Assembly: GCA_022113835.1 (NCBI GenBank)
Contig: JAILWY010000015.1
Span: 2,294,001-2,358,000 of the forward strand
DNA length: 64,000 nucleotides
Source: Atopsyche davidsoni
Taxonomy: Eukaryota; Arthropoda; Insecta; Trichoptera; Hydrobiosidae
Reading direction: 5' to 3'
Under the pieces are notes generated by a model that did not search any database, was not told the origin of the DNA, and saw only the letters and a program-made list of their open reading frames with translations. This document shows, one piece after another, positions 37,701-48,168 of the stretch. Both the position numbers and the translations under genes were made by a program. The first letter of the stretch is position 1, and each line of letters begins with the position of its first letter.

Positions 37701-39655
37701 ACAACTCCCATATTTTAGATTTATATTGCCACGATGGACATTTGAGTTTAAACTTTTTTGAAACACATTGAAACTTAAAAATATATAACGCTATCATAAA
37801 ATGGCTGCAACTCTAAAGCCTTTCTGATTCTTTTACGATCAGACAAGTTCCGATCCTTCGAAGGATGTTTGAGCTCAGACTCTTTCAGGCATCTTGAAAC
37901 TTGAAAAGGTAAAATGCCACCCAACTATGAAATGGCTGAGTGGTTTGCATGCGGGGAGAGCAGTTAATTGCGTACGTTTCTCATCTCCGGTCTTAACTTT
38001 CCTGTATGGGGATGAAGCCACCTTTGTGAATTCACAAAGTACAGAGGATAGATTGAGTTTCGCTAAGTTTTTAAAATCACCTCGAAGTTTCAGTGAAAAA
38101 ATGTAATAAAAAGTGCGAGCGGGAGTTTGTATGAAATCCCCATTAAACTGTAATTACTTTGTTTATATGATCACTGAGTTTTTTTAAACTTTTACTCTCA
38201 AAGACACCATATGATTAAAATTTAACGTGTGCTTAAATTTTAATGTTAGAGGCATTGATTTGATTCTACATTATATAATGTAAAGTAATGTGACATACTT
38301 GTTAGCAAATTGCTTCATGCAAATAATGGCAAAGTGTTGTAAAAATGACGTAAGCATTTACTGAAAAGGGTTTTGATAAGTATCAACAAACATTTTAAAA
38401 TCACTGTCCGATGATTCAATTCTTCTTTACCTTGAAATCGATATAATTGGTGTTCTCAAAAAAATATATTATAACCTTATTTATAAGGTTGTAATAACTT
38501 TTTTTGAATGATGTTATAAATGATATCCAAAGAAATATTGTTTAGTTCGTGTTAAATTAATGTCTAGGTAGATTTTACAGTGGTTTTATTCAAGTGATGT
38601 GCTTTAGAAGGACATGGGGAGCTCCTGCTATTGTTTCTATAGCTTGCTGCTGAAAGACTATCAGACCTAAACACCAGAGCTTTGTAAGGAAAGGATTTTT
38701 TTTTTATATATATGTTTGGTACCTTGCTTGCTTTGGGAAAACTTTCCAAACTGGTCGATCAAAATTGTGCTAATTGTCCACAGGCCCTCCTGTCGGCATT
38801 TGCTCTCCAGTTGGTGTCTCTGAAGACCAAAGATGGGGCATGAACCCACAAGGTGACAAGAGTTTGTGTACCTTTCGTTCCATGTGTCCATTATAATTTT
38901 CCTCTGGAGATTTTATGCAAAACTCAGAGGAAAGTCGGAAAATACATAGTTCATTTTCTTTTTGGTGGCTTCTTTAGCCTTTTCATCAGTTTTCTTGTTG
39001 CCAACAAGACCAACGTGAGCAAGGAAATGATTATATGATAATGCTATTGGGCAACAGAAGGACCCACTACACAATTTTTTGTTTAGATAACCACGAACAC
39101 TGGCTCATATAAGGTATTTAAAGTATATGCTCAGGTGCCTCCGAGGAGAGGCACTTGATATTTTTTATGTATTTTATAAATAAACAGATGTGATTTCAAT
39201 GTCCTACCTTCGCCCATCGCAGGTAGAGTATCGTACTCCATCTCGCCTTCGAGCTCGTTCTCCCAGCTGGGATCCTGCTCTTCTTCTTCATTGTAGTCGT
39301 CGTTGGCTGCATCGTCGGCGTCCCTCTTGCCCAGCCCGAACTCGTACCCTCGACTCCTCTTTCCAAGACCGAAGTTGTACACTGGCAGCCGCTTGTACTC
39401 GGAGACGTAAGTGTAGGCGCGCTTCTTGCCCAGGCCGAAGTTGTAGGCGGGGGAGCGCTTGGCTATGTGCGTCAGCTGGTGATGCTGCAGAGGCGCAGCT
39501 TGAGGGTCCGGGGGGCTTGGGGCCTGCAGGCCAGGGTGGGGGCTGCTGGGCTGAGCCTCCTGGGAAGGCTCCTCGCTGCTGGCGGTGCTCATGGAGGAGC
39601 TGCCCGCCACGCTGGAGGCCACGGCGACCAGCAGGGCGAATACGAACGGAGACAT
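28776..39655 (-). CDS. AstA: Allatostatin-A (FGL-amide) preprohormone
   Basis: This is the precursor of secreted FGL-amide neuropeptides that act on a galanin-like GPCR and inhibit juvenile hormone synthesis, gut muscle or feeding in insects. Two coding exons, 39655-39208 and 29761-28776, join in phase 1 to 477 residues. Residues 1-18 or so are a signal peptide (MSPFVFALLVAVASSVAG). Exon 1 then holds SPAYNFGL-GKK, AYTYVSEYKR followed by LPVYNFGL-GKR, and SRGYEFGL-GKR, and an acidic spacer. Exon 2 completes the spacer and carries 25 more FGL units, each followed by G and KR, KK or RR for amidation and cleavage, then an acidic C-terminus. The total of 28 is far above that of known insect precursors (about 4 in flies, 13-14 in cockroaches). 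The ATG lies one base inside a strong acceptor (TTTCTTTATTAG), so at least one 5' UTR exon lies upstream. Confidence 0.95.
28857..29702 (-). repeat. Tandem array of FGL-amide peptide units within AstA
   Basis: Twenty-five units of 27-57 bases. The first 23 (29702-28968) are nearly uniform: SPAYEFGL seven times, APAYEFGL five times, and ASY-, AY-, LPSY-, SPY-, TPY-, SPTY-, IPSYQ- and ARGY- variants. Unit length is a multiple of three (mostly 33 bases), which is why long but meaningless reading frames open on both strands here. The last two units, SLRLIDFGL and DLNRFNFGL, are older-looking and unlike the array. Growth by unequal crossing-over or slippage is the likely origin. Confidence 0.92.
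30708..30960 (+). mobile_element. SINE-like dispersed repeat, copy 1 (diverged)
   Basis: It begins TAGTGGACTTGGAATGATTG and passes through CCTGCTATTGTTTCTGCAG, ATCAGATCTAAA, ATGCTATTGGGCAGCAGCAA and AGAAAACCATGAACA, the landmarks shared with the other copies. The 3' end (GTGAGATAGTCAAAAACCTT) is diverged. Confidence 0.75.
32037..32345 (+). mobile_element. Decayed LINE, reverse-transcriptase C-terminal remnants and 3' end
   Basis: Three pieces in broken frames match the end of an insect non-LTR retrotransposon ORF2: NWDPDQEIKERIE (32037-32078), CYIVSVLLYTAEVWIL (32119-32166, the usual CYVxSVLLYGxExWTL) and QDRNIFDESVTNLL followed by a stop and GAA-rich tail (about 32281-32345). Stops and deletions between them show it is dead. 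It lacks the SINE-like body, so it represents the LINE whose tail the SINE-like copies share. Confidence 0.75.
33478..33592 (+). mobile_element. SINE-like dispersed repeat, copy 2 (3' half)
   Basis: Only the 3' part is present: AGAAAACCATGAACACTCAT, GAGTATATGCTCAGTGAAAT, GGTCGCCAACCTCCTCTGAG and a GAAGAAGAAG tail. It is 5'-truncated, as is usual for retroposed copies. Confidence 0.8.
35908..37193. mobile_element. 1.3-kb element with inverted arms of about 380 bp
   Basis: 35908-36295 and 36815-37193 are imperfect inverted copies. Paired landmarks are TTGAAGATGTTGAAAA, GATAAAATGACGA, CCAAAGTTTGTTAAAG, CACTTCAATCGG, AAAACACATA, ATCATATTAA and ATTGGTGTAGT near the inner end. The spacer of about 520 bp is GC-richer at 36340-36500 and includes no recognisable transposase. 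Flanks show no clear target-site duplication. It fits a foldback-type DNA element or an inverted duplication of a longer repeat. Confidence 0.75.
38590..39160 (+). mobile_element. SINE-like dispersed repeat, copy 3 (interrupted)
   Basis: The 5' half (38590-38697) and the 3' half (39021-39160: ATGCTATTGGGCAACAG, ACCACGAACACTGGCTCA, TATATGCTCAG, GAGGAGAGGCACTTGAT) are separated by the nested LINE fragment at 38698-39020. Joined at the duplication they follow the family consensus. Confidence 0.85.
38698..39020 (-). mobile_element. RNase H-bearing LINE, 5'-truncated 3' end, nested in a SINE-like copy
   Basis: On the minus strand it opens with AHVGLVGNKKTDEKAKEATK, the last motif of the RNase H domain of I/R1/LOA-type non-LTR retrotransposons, then a decayed tail (MDTWNERYTNS) and ends in a poly(A) run (the T run at 38698-38703 and nearby). 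It is flanked by AAGGAAAGGATT (38686-38697) and AAGGAAATGATT (39021-39032), an 11/12 target-site duplication. Truncation, poly(A) and duplication are the signature of target-primed insertion. Confidence 0.82.
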
Positions 39656-39695
39656 CCTAATAAAGAAAAAAAACAAAATTAATAAATAATTGAAA

Positions 39696-39823
39696 AATTC
39701 AATATTTTTGACAAAGACTACTTGGTGGAATTCCATTTTAATATTTTGAGCGATTTTCCACATGTTTGTTTTTATTTTTATTTGTGACCGGTTTCGCCAA
39801 TCTTTCACGTTGGCATTATCAAA
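39696..39823 (-). repeat. Full copy of the hammerhead-like dispersed repeat
   Basis: Just upstream of the AstA start. On the minus strand: TTGATAATGCCAACGTGAAA, the stem partner TTGGC, GAAACCGGTC, then ACAAATAAAAA, ACATGTGGAAAATCGCTC and the tail module ending near 39696. Matches 43467-43600 over the whole length. Confidence 0.7.
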
Positions 39824-40129
39824 AATCTTTAAAAACCATTTACTGCGCAAAAACCTATTATTTACAGATAAACACACTACAGGACAAACCCCAACACAGG
39901 ATAACTTCTACTACACCCCAAAGCCACTGCTTTAGATAATTACCCCATTAATATAAAAAAAAACATTTGTTCACAAAATTTGCAATTATATAGAATCCTC
40001 CACTTGTCAGGTACATTGAAATCACATTAGCCCTTACCACCTGACAATCACTCTCTCTCGTTCCAACAACCTCTCCCTGTAACAATTGCTTACCTAATTG
40101 ATTATTATTATATAAAAATCTCACTCTGT

Positions 40130-40205
40130 TTGATAATGCCAACGTGAAAGGTACGCGAAACCGGTCACAAATAAAAACGAACTTATTGGTGGAAAATTCA
40201 CTCAT
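40130..40205 (+). repeat. Hammerhead-like dispersed repeat, core copy
   Basis: TTGATAATGCCAACGTGAAA, GGTACGC, GAAACCGGTC, ACAAATAAAAACGAAC, then GTGGAAAATTCACTC. One stem base pair is lost compared with the other copies (GGTACGC for GGTTGGC). GT before the first box can pair with AC after GTC, as helix I would require. Confidence 0.6.
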
Positions 40206-40207
40206 TG

Positions 40208-40450
40208 TTATTGTTAAAAAGTATCAGATCTAAACGTCTGAGCTTTGTAAAGAAAGGATTATATAATAATGCTATTGGGCAGCAGCAATACGCAGACTAT
40301 TTGCCCCTCAGAAAACCATGAACACTGGTCCAGCATGAGTGAAATGATTGCCATCCTACTCTGAGTAAAGGCACCTGATGAAGAAGAACTAAACATAATG
40401 TCAATGTCAAGTTTTTTCAAGTGAAATGGTCGCCAATCTCCTTTGAGGAG
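40208..40450 (+). mobile_element. SINE-like dispersed repeat, copy 4 (5'-truncated, with a duplicated 3' piece)
   Basis: It enters at AGTATCAGATCTAAACG and runs through ATGCTATTGGGCAGCAGCAA, AGAAAACCATGAACACTGG and GATGAAGAAGAAC to 40390. A second piece of the 3' end, GTGAAATGGTCGCCAATCTC, follows at 40418-40450. Confidence 0.82.
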
Positions 40451-40554
40451 AGTACAAGCATCAGTGGTATACACGCCTCGCTGCCGGTGTTGGCAGCTAT
40501 AGAAATACTAAATCACCATTAATTCAGTAGGTATATATAACGAACAATATAAAC

Positions 40555-40681
40555 GTTTGATAATGATTAAGTACATTTTTAAAAATATTGAAAAATTATT
40601 AAAGAAATTCATTATCAATCAATAAAACCTGTATAGGCAAAATCGTACTTCCGGTGAGACGGTCTTCACATAAAATCAATT
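40555..40681 (+). repeat. 130-bp dispersed repeat, copy 1
   Basis: Nearly identical to 52905-53041 over its 3' half (CAATCAATAAAACCTGTATA, GGCAAAATCGTACTTCC, GTGAGACGGTCTTCACA). The first half is bounded by TTGATAATGA and TCATTATCAA, a 10-bp inverted pair, which suggests a small MITE. Confidence 0.82.
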
Positions 40682-41616
40682 ATATAATATAAACGTTTTT
40701 ATTATAAATACACAATACTTCACTGTAAAAATAATTAAAAATAACTGAAGATGTTAAAACGTATTCGTATAATTTATAATATGTCGCAAACAGCGTGTTC
40801 TTATCATTAATATATTCTTATCATTCAGAGTGCAACGCACGCGATATATATATATTTTGAAATATTGACAACATCGTATAAACTACAGCATACCAGTTTA
40901 ATTTGTAGTACTCCATATTTAAACAAAAAACACGAAAAGAAAATGGCTAGAAAAAATTTATTCATTGGTAATTTTGAACATCAAAAAGGGACGATATCGG
41001 GTTTGAGTGTTGAAATTTATTGCTGATGAACTGAATATAATATTATTAGAATTTATAAAATCAGAAATGAAAGCTTAAATGTAAAAATAAAACAGTAGGG
41101 AGAGCTCCAAAGGCTGCAGTCTATAAAATAATACGCACTGAGTTGGATGAAACCTCAGGGGTTGGAACCCTTTTTAATAAAATATTTCTATTTCGAGCCC
41201 GATATTGGAAATTATAATAAGGGAAAAAAAAACTTTTTCTACAAATAGCCTTATTTGAAAAGTTTTATAATTAAAATAATAATTATATTTGAACTTTCAA
41301 TGGTTTTTGGAAATAAAATCGGGCCGATGTAGTAAACACAAAATTTTTATAAATATTTCTTTTAAAATGAGTTCTCGTGTACTTTTTAAATTAAAAACAC
41401 GCTTTAATTCCAGGTACAAAGTATAAATATATTTTTAAAACAGGTTCAAATATAAATATTTTTCCGTATAGGCATCACATCAGACTTGAAGTAAGTACCA
41501 TTATAATTATAAGAAAAAAAATTATAAAGGTTGGAATAAAAAGATGAAAAGGTTAGGTATTAAAAGCTGTAGTTAATATTTCGACAGCAATAAAATTTGC
41601 GTTCCTCCCTCTAGAA

Positions 41617-42021
41617 CACTGGTTCCCAAAGTGGTCAATATCGATCCCCAGGGGTATATTTTGCCCTGCAAGGGGTCGATGAAAGCAAAAAATTTAATTG
41701 GGGGTCCACGAGAGTGGATCCCATTTAAGCAGGTCATCACCAAAATTAGGCATTCCGTAAATGTTATAATTGAACACAGATTGAACCTGTGTGCATAATA
41801 ATGCTGTTAATCCTGCATTATGGACTATCGCAAGAAAGTTTTTAATAGTTTTTAAATCTTCATACCACATAAAGAAGCGTTTCAGTGCAGTTGTCAATCT
41901 TTTTACAAAAAAATAAATTATTATTCAATGTTTACATACCGACATAAAATATGGCGCACCCTGTATATCAGATGTCAAAAATGTTTGTAGATGATGACTT
42001 TAAACAGTTTGGGAGCCTATG
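41617..42021. mobile_element. Non-autonomous hAT-type DNA transposon (405 bp)
   Basis: Terminal inverted repeats CACTGGTTCCCAAAGTGG (left) and, reading inward from the right, CATAGGCTCCCAAACTG. The element is flanked by a perfect 8-bp target-site duplication, CTCTAGAA, at 41609-41616 and 42022-42029. Eight-base duplications and CA-GG-TCCCAAA ends are typical of hAT elements. A 67-codon open frame on the minus strand (41694-41897) does not resemble a transposase that I can name. Confidence 0.88.
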
Positions 42022-42340
42022 CTCTAGAACGAAATTAATAACAAAGGTTTTTAATCAAAGATTCAAAGGGTTGTTCTTTTTCCGGTGCCGTTAATTCATC
42101 CCTTGGGGTGGAACTTCAGCTAATTGGGCCGGACGAGACGGCGGCCTGGTGAGGAGGCTCTCATCGCCACCCACCCCTGAAGGCTCCGGGGAGGCTTTTG
42201 CCACCCTTCCTGGTGTCTTACCAACGGCCAACCCCTCAAAACAGATTTTGAAACCGATATTTTAATTTTAACATCGTGAAATACGAATTTGATACACGTC
42301 GACTAAGTATATCGACTCTCCCTACCATTCTGTGACTTGA

Positions 42341-42645
42341 GTAAAGGATCGGTAATGGAGTAGTGGACTTGGAATTATTGTGGAGGGATGTGGATGGCTT
42401 CTATTATTGTTTCTGCAGCCTGCTGTATCAGATATAAGTGCCAGAGCTTTGTAAGGAAAATATTATATATAATAATGCTATTAGGAATCAGCAATAAGTA
42501 GATTTTTCCTTCCTGCGGTGTTTAAAGACTCACTACACTATTTTCCCCATAGAAAACCATGAACACTGACTCAGCATGAGTATATGCTCACCAAACTCCT
42601 CTGAGGAAAGGCACCCGATATAGAAGAACTAAACATAGTTTTTTA
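42341..42645 (+). mobile_element. SINE-like dispersed repeat, copy 5
   Basis: Close to full length: GGATCGGTAATGGAGTAGTG, GACTTGGAATTATTGTGG, ATTGTTTCTGCAG, GAGCTTTGTAAGGAAA, ATGCTATTAGG, ACTCACTACACTATTTTCCC, AGAAAACCATGAACACTG, AGCATGAGTATATGCTCA and a GAAGAAC end. Confidence 0.85.
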
Positions 42646-43439
42646 TTAATTTATTCAGTATATTACTTTTATACAAAATTTTATATGATCAGCAAAAATT
42701 TTATGTATACGGATTGTAACTGAGAAATATTTTTAATTAATTTATAAATATTAATAACAAGCCTTTATGTTGATATTTCTTGAGACAAGAATGGACTGCA
42801 ATAAATATTAATAAGTTTATTAGAATATTTATTAAATTATTAATTAAAACATGGTCATAGAATGAAACCAAACATGGGATTAATTCAATTCATTTGAAAA
42901 CAATGAAAACGCGTCGGTAAAGAAAAAATAAAAAAATTAACAGAATATATAGTTGTCTTAAATTATTTCATTATTATAGAAGTATACGCGATCAAGTAGA
43001 GCCTTTTAAAAAGGCGATTTAGCCTAAATGATGGCGAATTAAGGGCCGTTTGAGTCAATAAAGGTTATAAACTTTAGCTTCAAGCTTCGTTTTAACTTAA
43101 ACCAGAGGCAAGAAGTGTAAAAAATAAAATCTCTACTTTTCCTTCTTCTTATTGTGAATCTTGCACTTGAAGGGATTGATATCTTGAGTTTCTGTAAATT
43201 GAACCTTTTCGCTGAAATGCTTCAGATAAAAGATGCTGTGATGATAATAAACGCCTGAAATTTCATTAAAATACACAGCTAAAAAAATTTCAACCCCTAA
43301 AAATATATATATATTCAATATCAACATATGAGCTAGAAATGAAATATAAACTACATATAATAATTGAACGCTCTTGAATAAATAATTGTTTAATGTTAAA
43401 GTTTTAATTAAGTTTTCATTAATATTTTTGAGTAAAATA

Positions 43440-43600
43440 CTTGAAAATACCTTTCACGTTGGCATTATCAAACAACGTGAAAAGTTGGCGAAACCGGTCA
43501 CAAATAAAAACGAACATGTGGAGAATCACTCAAGTATTTTACTCAAAAATATTAAAATGGAATTCCACCAAGTACTCTCTGTCAAAAATATTAAGTTTTC
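43440..43600 (+). repeat. Hammerhead-like dispersed repeat, rearranged copy
   Basis: The left arm of the fold is present in inverted orientation (CACGTTGGCATTATCAA, 43455-43471) and is followed directly by CAACGTGAAAAGTTGGC, GAAACCGGTC, ACAAATAAAAACGAACATGT and the full tail module (AAAATGGAATTCCACCAAGT). The inversion makes a perfect-looking hairpin of its own. Confidence 0.65.
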
Positions 43601-46600
43601 TTTGAGAAAAAAATAGAATTACGACTTTTCATTGGTTTTGTAGGGTCACCAGATGCAGTGGCGTGCTGTGCCTTTACCGGCAGAGCAACCCTGTCTGCAT
43701 TAAACGCGAGCATTCCCCTTTTCAGGGGGTAGTTAACAAGTAGGCAAGTGGTTGCAACTTCGCTTGACTTAATTTGCCATGTCGTGCACAGAGACTTAGC
43801 TAGCTGGAAAGTAACAGTAACAGCTAATTTAAAACGTGTTATACCTTCAGTTTACCTTTTACCTGTGACTTTAAAGTATTACAAGCTGACAAAGTCAATC
43901 AATTATATAAATTTGAATGCCTCCTACTTGTTGATTTTGTCATATTTCTTATGCTAGTTTGAATTAAAACACACTCTTTGATTAACAAAAAAATTCTGGT
44001 GAATATAAAATAAAAATTTTAAGGGTGTCTACTTCGTATTTTATTTTATTTTTCAAATGCGTCTCTTTCAGTTTTATAAGGTTGCAAAGTATAACATGAT
44101 CTATCGATTTAGCTCATGAATGTGAATGTCAGTGTTCTTCAATGAGCTTGCATTATTTACAACTCATCTTCAGCATCTACACGGATCCAATACCCAACCA
44201 GTATATTAAATCCATAATTATACTAAAAATTACTCGAAAAGACAGTTTAAAAATTACTTGATATGCTGTGTCAAAATTAATTGCTATGAAGCTTAAAAAG
44301 ATTAAATTTTCAGCATAAAATATTTTATTTACAAAAAAAATTATTTGAATACTATACAAATACTATTTATACCTTTAAATGATTTTTTGTTCGCTTTTAT
44401 TATTTTCTTAGAATATTAACATGCAACAATATTATTTTTAAGTAGCGCGTAATATTGAAGATTGCAAGCAATAACGAGTAATTGTATTTTCAGGCTTAAG
44501 GGTTGGTCAAGAGGGGTTGCAATTTCCGTTCACGGTCTCAAAGCCTGACAAACGAAGCCTTAAAACTCCCGCCGATGCCTTACGATTGCACATCTTTATT
44601 TAGTTGCACTCAAATGCACTTTTATGACGTCACTTGCTACTAAATTACGTAACTAAATAAAAATACGTTTACATATATAAATATACAACTTCAAATTCAT
44701 TAGTTATTTAAAAAATGTTGAAATATTTATTTTATAGACTTTTATACAATTTTTGAGCATACTTTTTAATTTTCTAAATCAAATTTGCATGAAATTATAA
44801 AGCGATTACACCAAACAGTTTAAATGTTAATTAATAAAAGCAGACTAAATCCAACTTTTTACATTGTCAAATAATGTGTACAAATAAAAAGTCTTAATGA
44901 CTAATTCTAAAATTAAGGCCCAAACGCAATGCTTTGTACGAATAGTGAATGCCATGCCACTTAATATATATTTACGTTTCTTAGTTATTATTTTTAAAAC
45001 ACAAGGGCTTAAGCATTAACTCTACGCTTAAAATTCGATTATTCGACTTTAATACTCGGCAAAATAAAACGGAAAGGAAAATGTTAATCCGCTGCTAAGC
45101 CGAGGTGTACTTTTAATTAATATGGTATACAGAAGGTAATCCTGTTTTGCTTGCATAGATTAAATTATGCCTATTATGTTATTATTCTAGAGCAGGTGGG
45201 CGTTTTTTTCACCGAAAAATAAATTTACAAATTTTTGATTAAAATAATGGATATCAAAATAAGTGATGTTAAAAAAAAAATACAAAACATAATCAACAGT
45301 TTTTATTAATATTAAAAAAAAATTATATCGACATTGTGAGTAATATTTAGTTAAAAAAGTGGTGTAAAACTGAAATGAATATTTATATTTTTTTTATTAA
45401 CCAAAAGCAAAATATATACTATTGTATATTATTGCAGTAAATAGGCTTTATTAATAATTTGTCAATATGAAAGATGGTTTATTGTTACTGCAAAGTTTAT
45501 TTTTAAATTTTGCTCTTAATTATTACAAATATAAAATAAATATTTTTTAAAATATAACAAACCTAACCTAACCTTTCCTAACCCAATTTATGTCCATTTT
45601 TATGCACTAAAAAATAGTTATTAAAACTTTTATAATTATCAAAATCTGTGTAGTATTTTATTGTATTTTATTTATCTTGAAAATAAGAGTTTATTCATCA
45701 TTTAAATTTTTTTTTTCTATATGTAAAAGAGATATAAGAGCATCAAATAAAATACACAGAATCGAAGCATTATTTTTGATTGGAAATTCAATCTTCTTTT
45801 TATCCAGAAACCTCGAGGGGGTTGATTTCTTTATAATATTTGATTGAAGTATATCTCATTTGAGATATTTACATTTGTTTGGAGAAAAGATCGGATGACA
45901 TTTTGTAAACGATCAGGTTCCTCACACTCGGCAGCGGAAATTGAGGTTCTATTCAGATGCCACCTGAATGAAACGAAGGCTTTACGTAGTTGCCTTCCGG
46001 AGTTCATAAATGAAATATTTCCCATTCAATTAAGTTCTGCAATCATAAAAAAAATATTTTGCTGTCCCACCGTGAAAATCATTTTGACTATTTTGTATGA
46101 ATCGAGAAGTAAATATATTATTTTATTATATTATATAAAATATACAAGTATTTTTTTAAGGCAAACTTTTAAATCGTTATCAGCAAGTGCGAAACCTATT
46201 ATTTTTTTTTATCTGCTTTTAAATTCTCGCTTAGCTCAAGAGCCAAGAAATTCATCAAATCAAATACAAATTAGGATTTTTTTTACATAAAATCATATTG
46301 TGCACAAAAATGACTTATGTTTAATTAAATCAAAAAATATTTTTGCTGACCGTAAATAGTTTTTAGAGCTTAATAAGGAAATGTTGTATGAGCTTCGAAG
46401 CACTCTGTATAGTAATATTCCCCAAAGCCCCGCAATTCCAGCTCGGTCGTACCCGAATAAAGTATAATAGTTCTTTTTGGAGAGACAAAAAAACTATTTA
46501 ATCAAATATATAGAAAGAAGAACTCGGTATCAAGTTTAGTTGTCGTATACTTTCTTTTCCTCCAAAGTTATTACAATTGTTTCAATTTTTTTCGTGAAAG

Positions 46601-48168
46601 GTCCCCCTTTAATATATTACATTAAAAATAATTCTCCATGAGCTTTTCGTGATGATATTTGTACAATTTATTTATAAAGTAGTTGTATTTTTTTTTTTTT
46701 TTTTAGATTTAATGATAAAATCGCTTTTACAAGTATTTTTAACTTTTTTTTACATTTGTATACTAAAGTTAATAAAACCTAATCTCTCTTTTGTGGTTTA
46801 GCAATAATTATTTAGACACTGGACAGTAAATATAAATAATACTTTTTAATGAAAAGCCACAACTGTGTATTTTATTAAAGCAAACGATTTTCATAATAAA
46901 ATAAAGCATCAAAACTTTGTAAAGGTTCAAATTGTTTCATGTACATTGATGATAAAATATTCCATCTTTCTTTATTTGCTGCTTCCGTTTCCGCTTTATA
47001 CGTCAATTCAGCCTGTCGAAAGGCTTTCATATAAACCGTTTATACTGGGCAGCTGCCCCTAGAGCCTTAAACTCTGTACTGTCGTAGAGATAAATTGAAT
47101 TTTCGGTCATACACATGCAGAGATGCGCTCATTTAAATATATTTTTTAATGATAATTAAAAATGGTTTTATAAATTTACATTTTGATAAAAATAATCATA
47201 TTGTAGAATTATCAAAAATAAAAGTACTGAAAGAAAAGTTTTTAAAAAATAAATATATAGTTTAATGTATTTTTCACATTCAATATTTTTGACAAAAAAC
47301 GTTTTTTTTAGAATATGTGATATTTTTATCAAAATCACAAAATATCTTTTTTTTTAATTATAAACTTTTTAAATTGATTTTAATTTTCATACACATACGT
47401 TGCTGAAATTTATAATAATGGAGATTTCATTCCTCAGTCATATTGTGAGGTATATTTTTTATCACGTGATAAAAAATTATACATAAGTGATACGTAAAAA
47501 GGCGTGAAAAAATATATTACCATAATAATATCCGGAAATGAAAAATACCCTTAACGCATAGAAACCATTATTATTTTACTGCATTTTTGGGTTATTAAAT
47601 TTAAAATATTCTTTCAATAAAACGTCGTGAAATGTTAAAATATTTTATTAGAATATTATATTTATATTATAGAGAGAAGTTGCTGTAAAAAAAATATTTA
47701 ATCACAAAAATAATTTATAACAGCATTTTTATTTTATTTTTGCATTAAAAAAAAACAATTTCAATTTAACCGAAATTAAATATTAAAATAATTATACAAG
47801 CAAAAGCATTCAGAAGATAAACATAATAAATCACAAAAATATCATATATTTGTAAAAAAAATATAACAATGGATTTCAGCAAGTACTTTCAGTCATATGT
47901 ATTATACTTATATACTAATCTTTTTTATTGAAAAATAAATATTTTCCGTTGATGAATTATCTGTTAAGTGAGTTTCGGAACACGGTGTAGTCGTGTCACA
48001 CGATCCGGCCTATTAGCAGTAAGGAAAGCACTTCACATCCAATAGTCCACAGAGTCTCAGGAATAATTCCATCACTATCAGGTGACGCTTTGCCATCCGG
48101 CATACGAATTACTACTAAACCGAAGGCTATACACTCTCATGGCTACACTCTTTGGCATTAACGACCAG

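Larger units (their letters stand above)
29762..39207 (-). other. 9.4-kb intron of AstA
   Basis: Minus-strand donor GAAG|GTAGG at 39208/39207 and acceptor TTACAG|AT at 29762/29761. The intron is loaded with transposon debris (30708-30960, 32037-32345, 33478-33592, 35908-37193, 38590-39160). GC-richer, non-repetitive patches at about 30105-30360 and 31020-31260 are the best places for intronic regulatory elements. No other gene is evident. Confidence 0.85.

Noticed and set aside
43386..43616. Open frame with KMEFHQVLSVKNI, repeated in similar form at 39700 and 22900
   Set aside because: The shared peptide is only the translation of the dispersed repeat tail; the copies have no common start, length or flanking frame.
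45844..46290. 148-codon open frame
   Set aside because: The second half is AT-driven (poly-I/F/K) and the first half matches no family I recognise. Without splice or conservation evidence I do not call it a gene.
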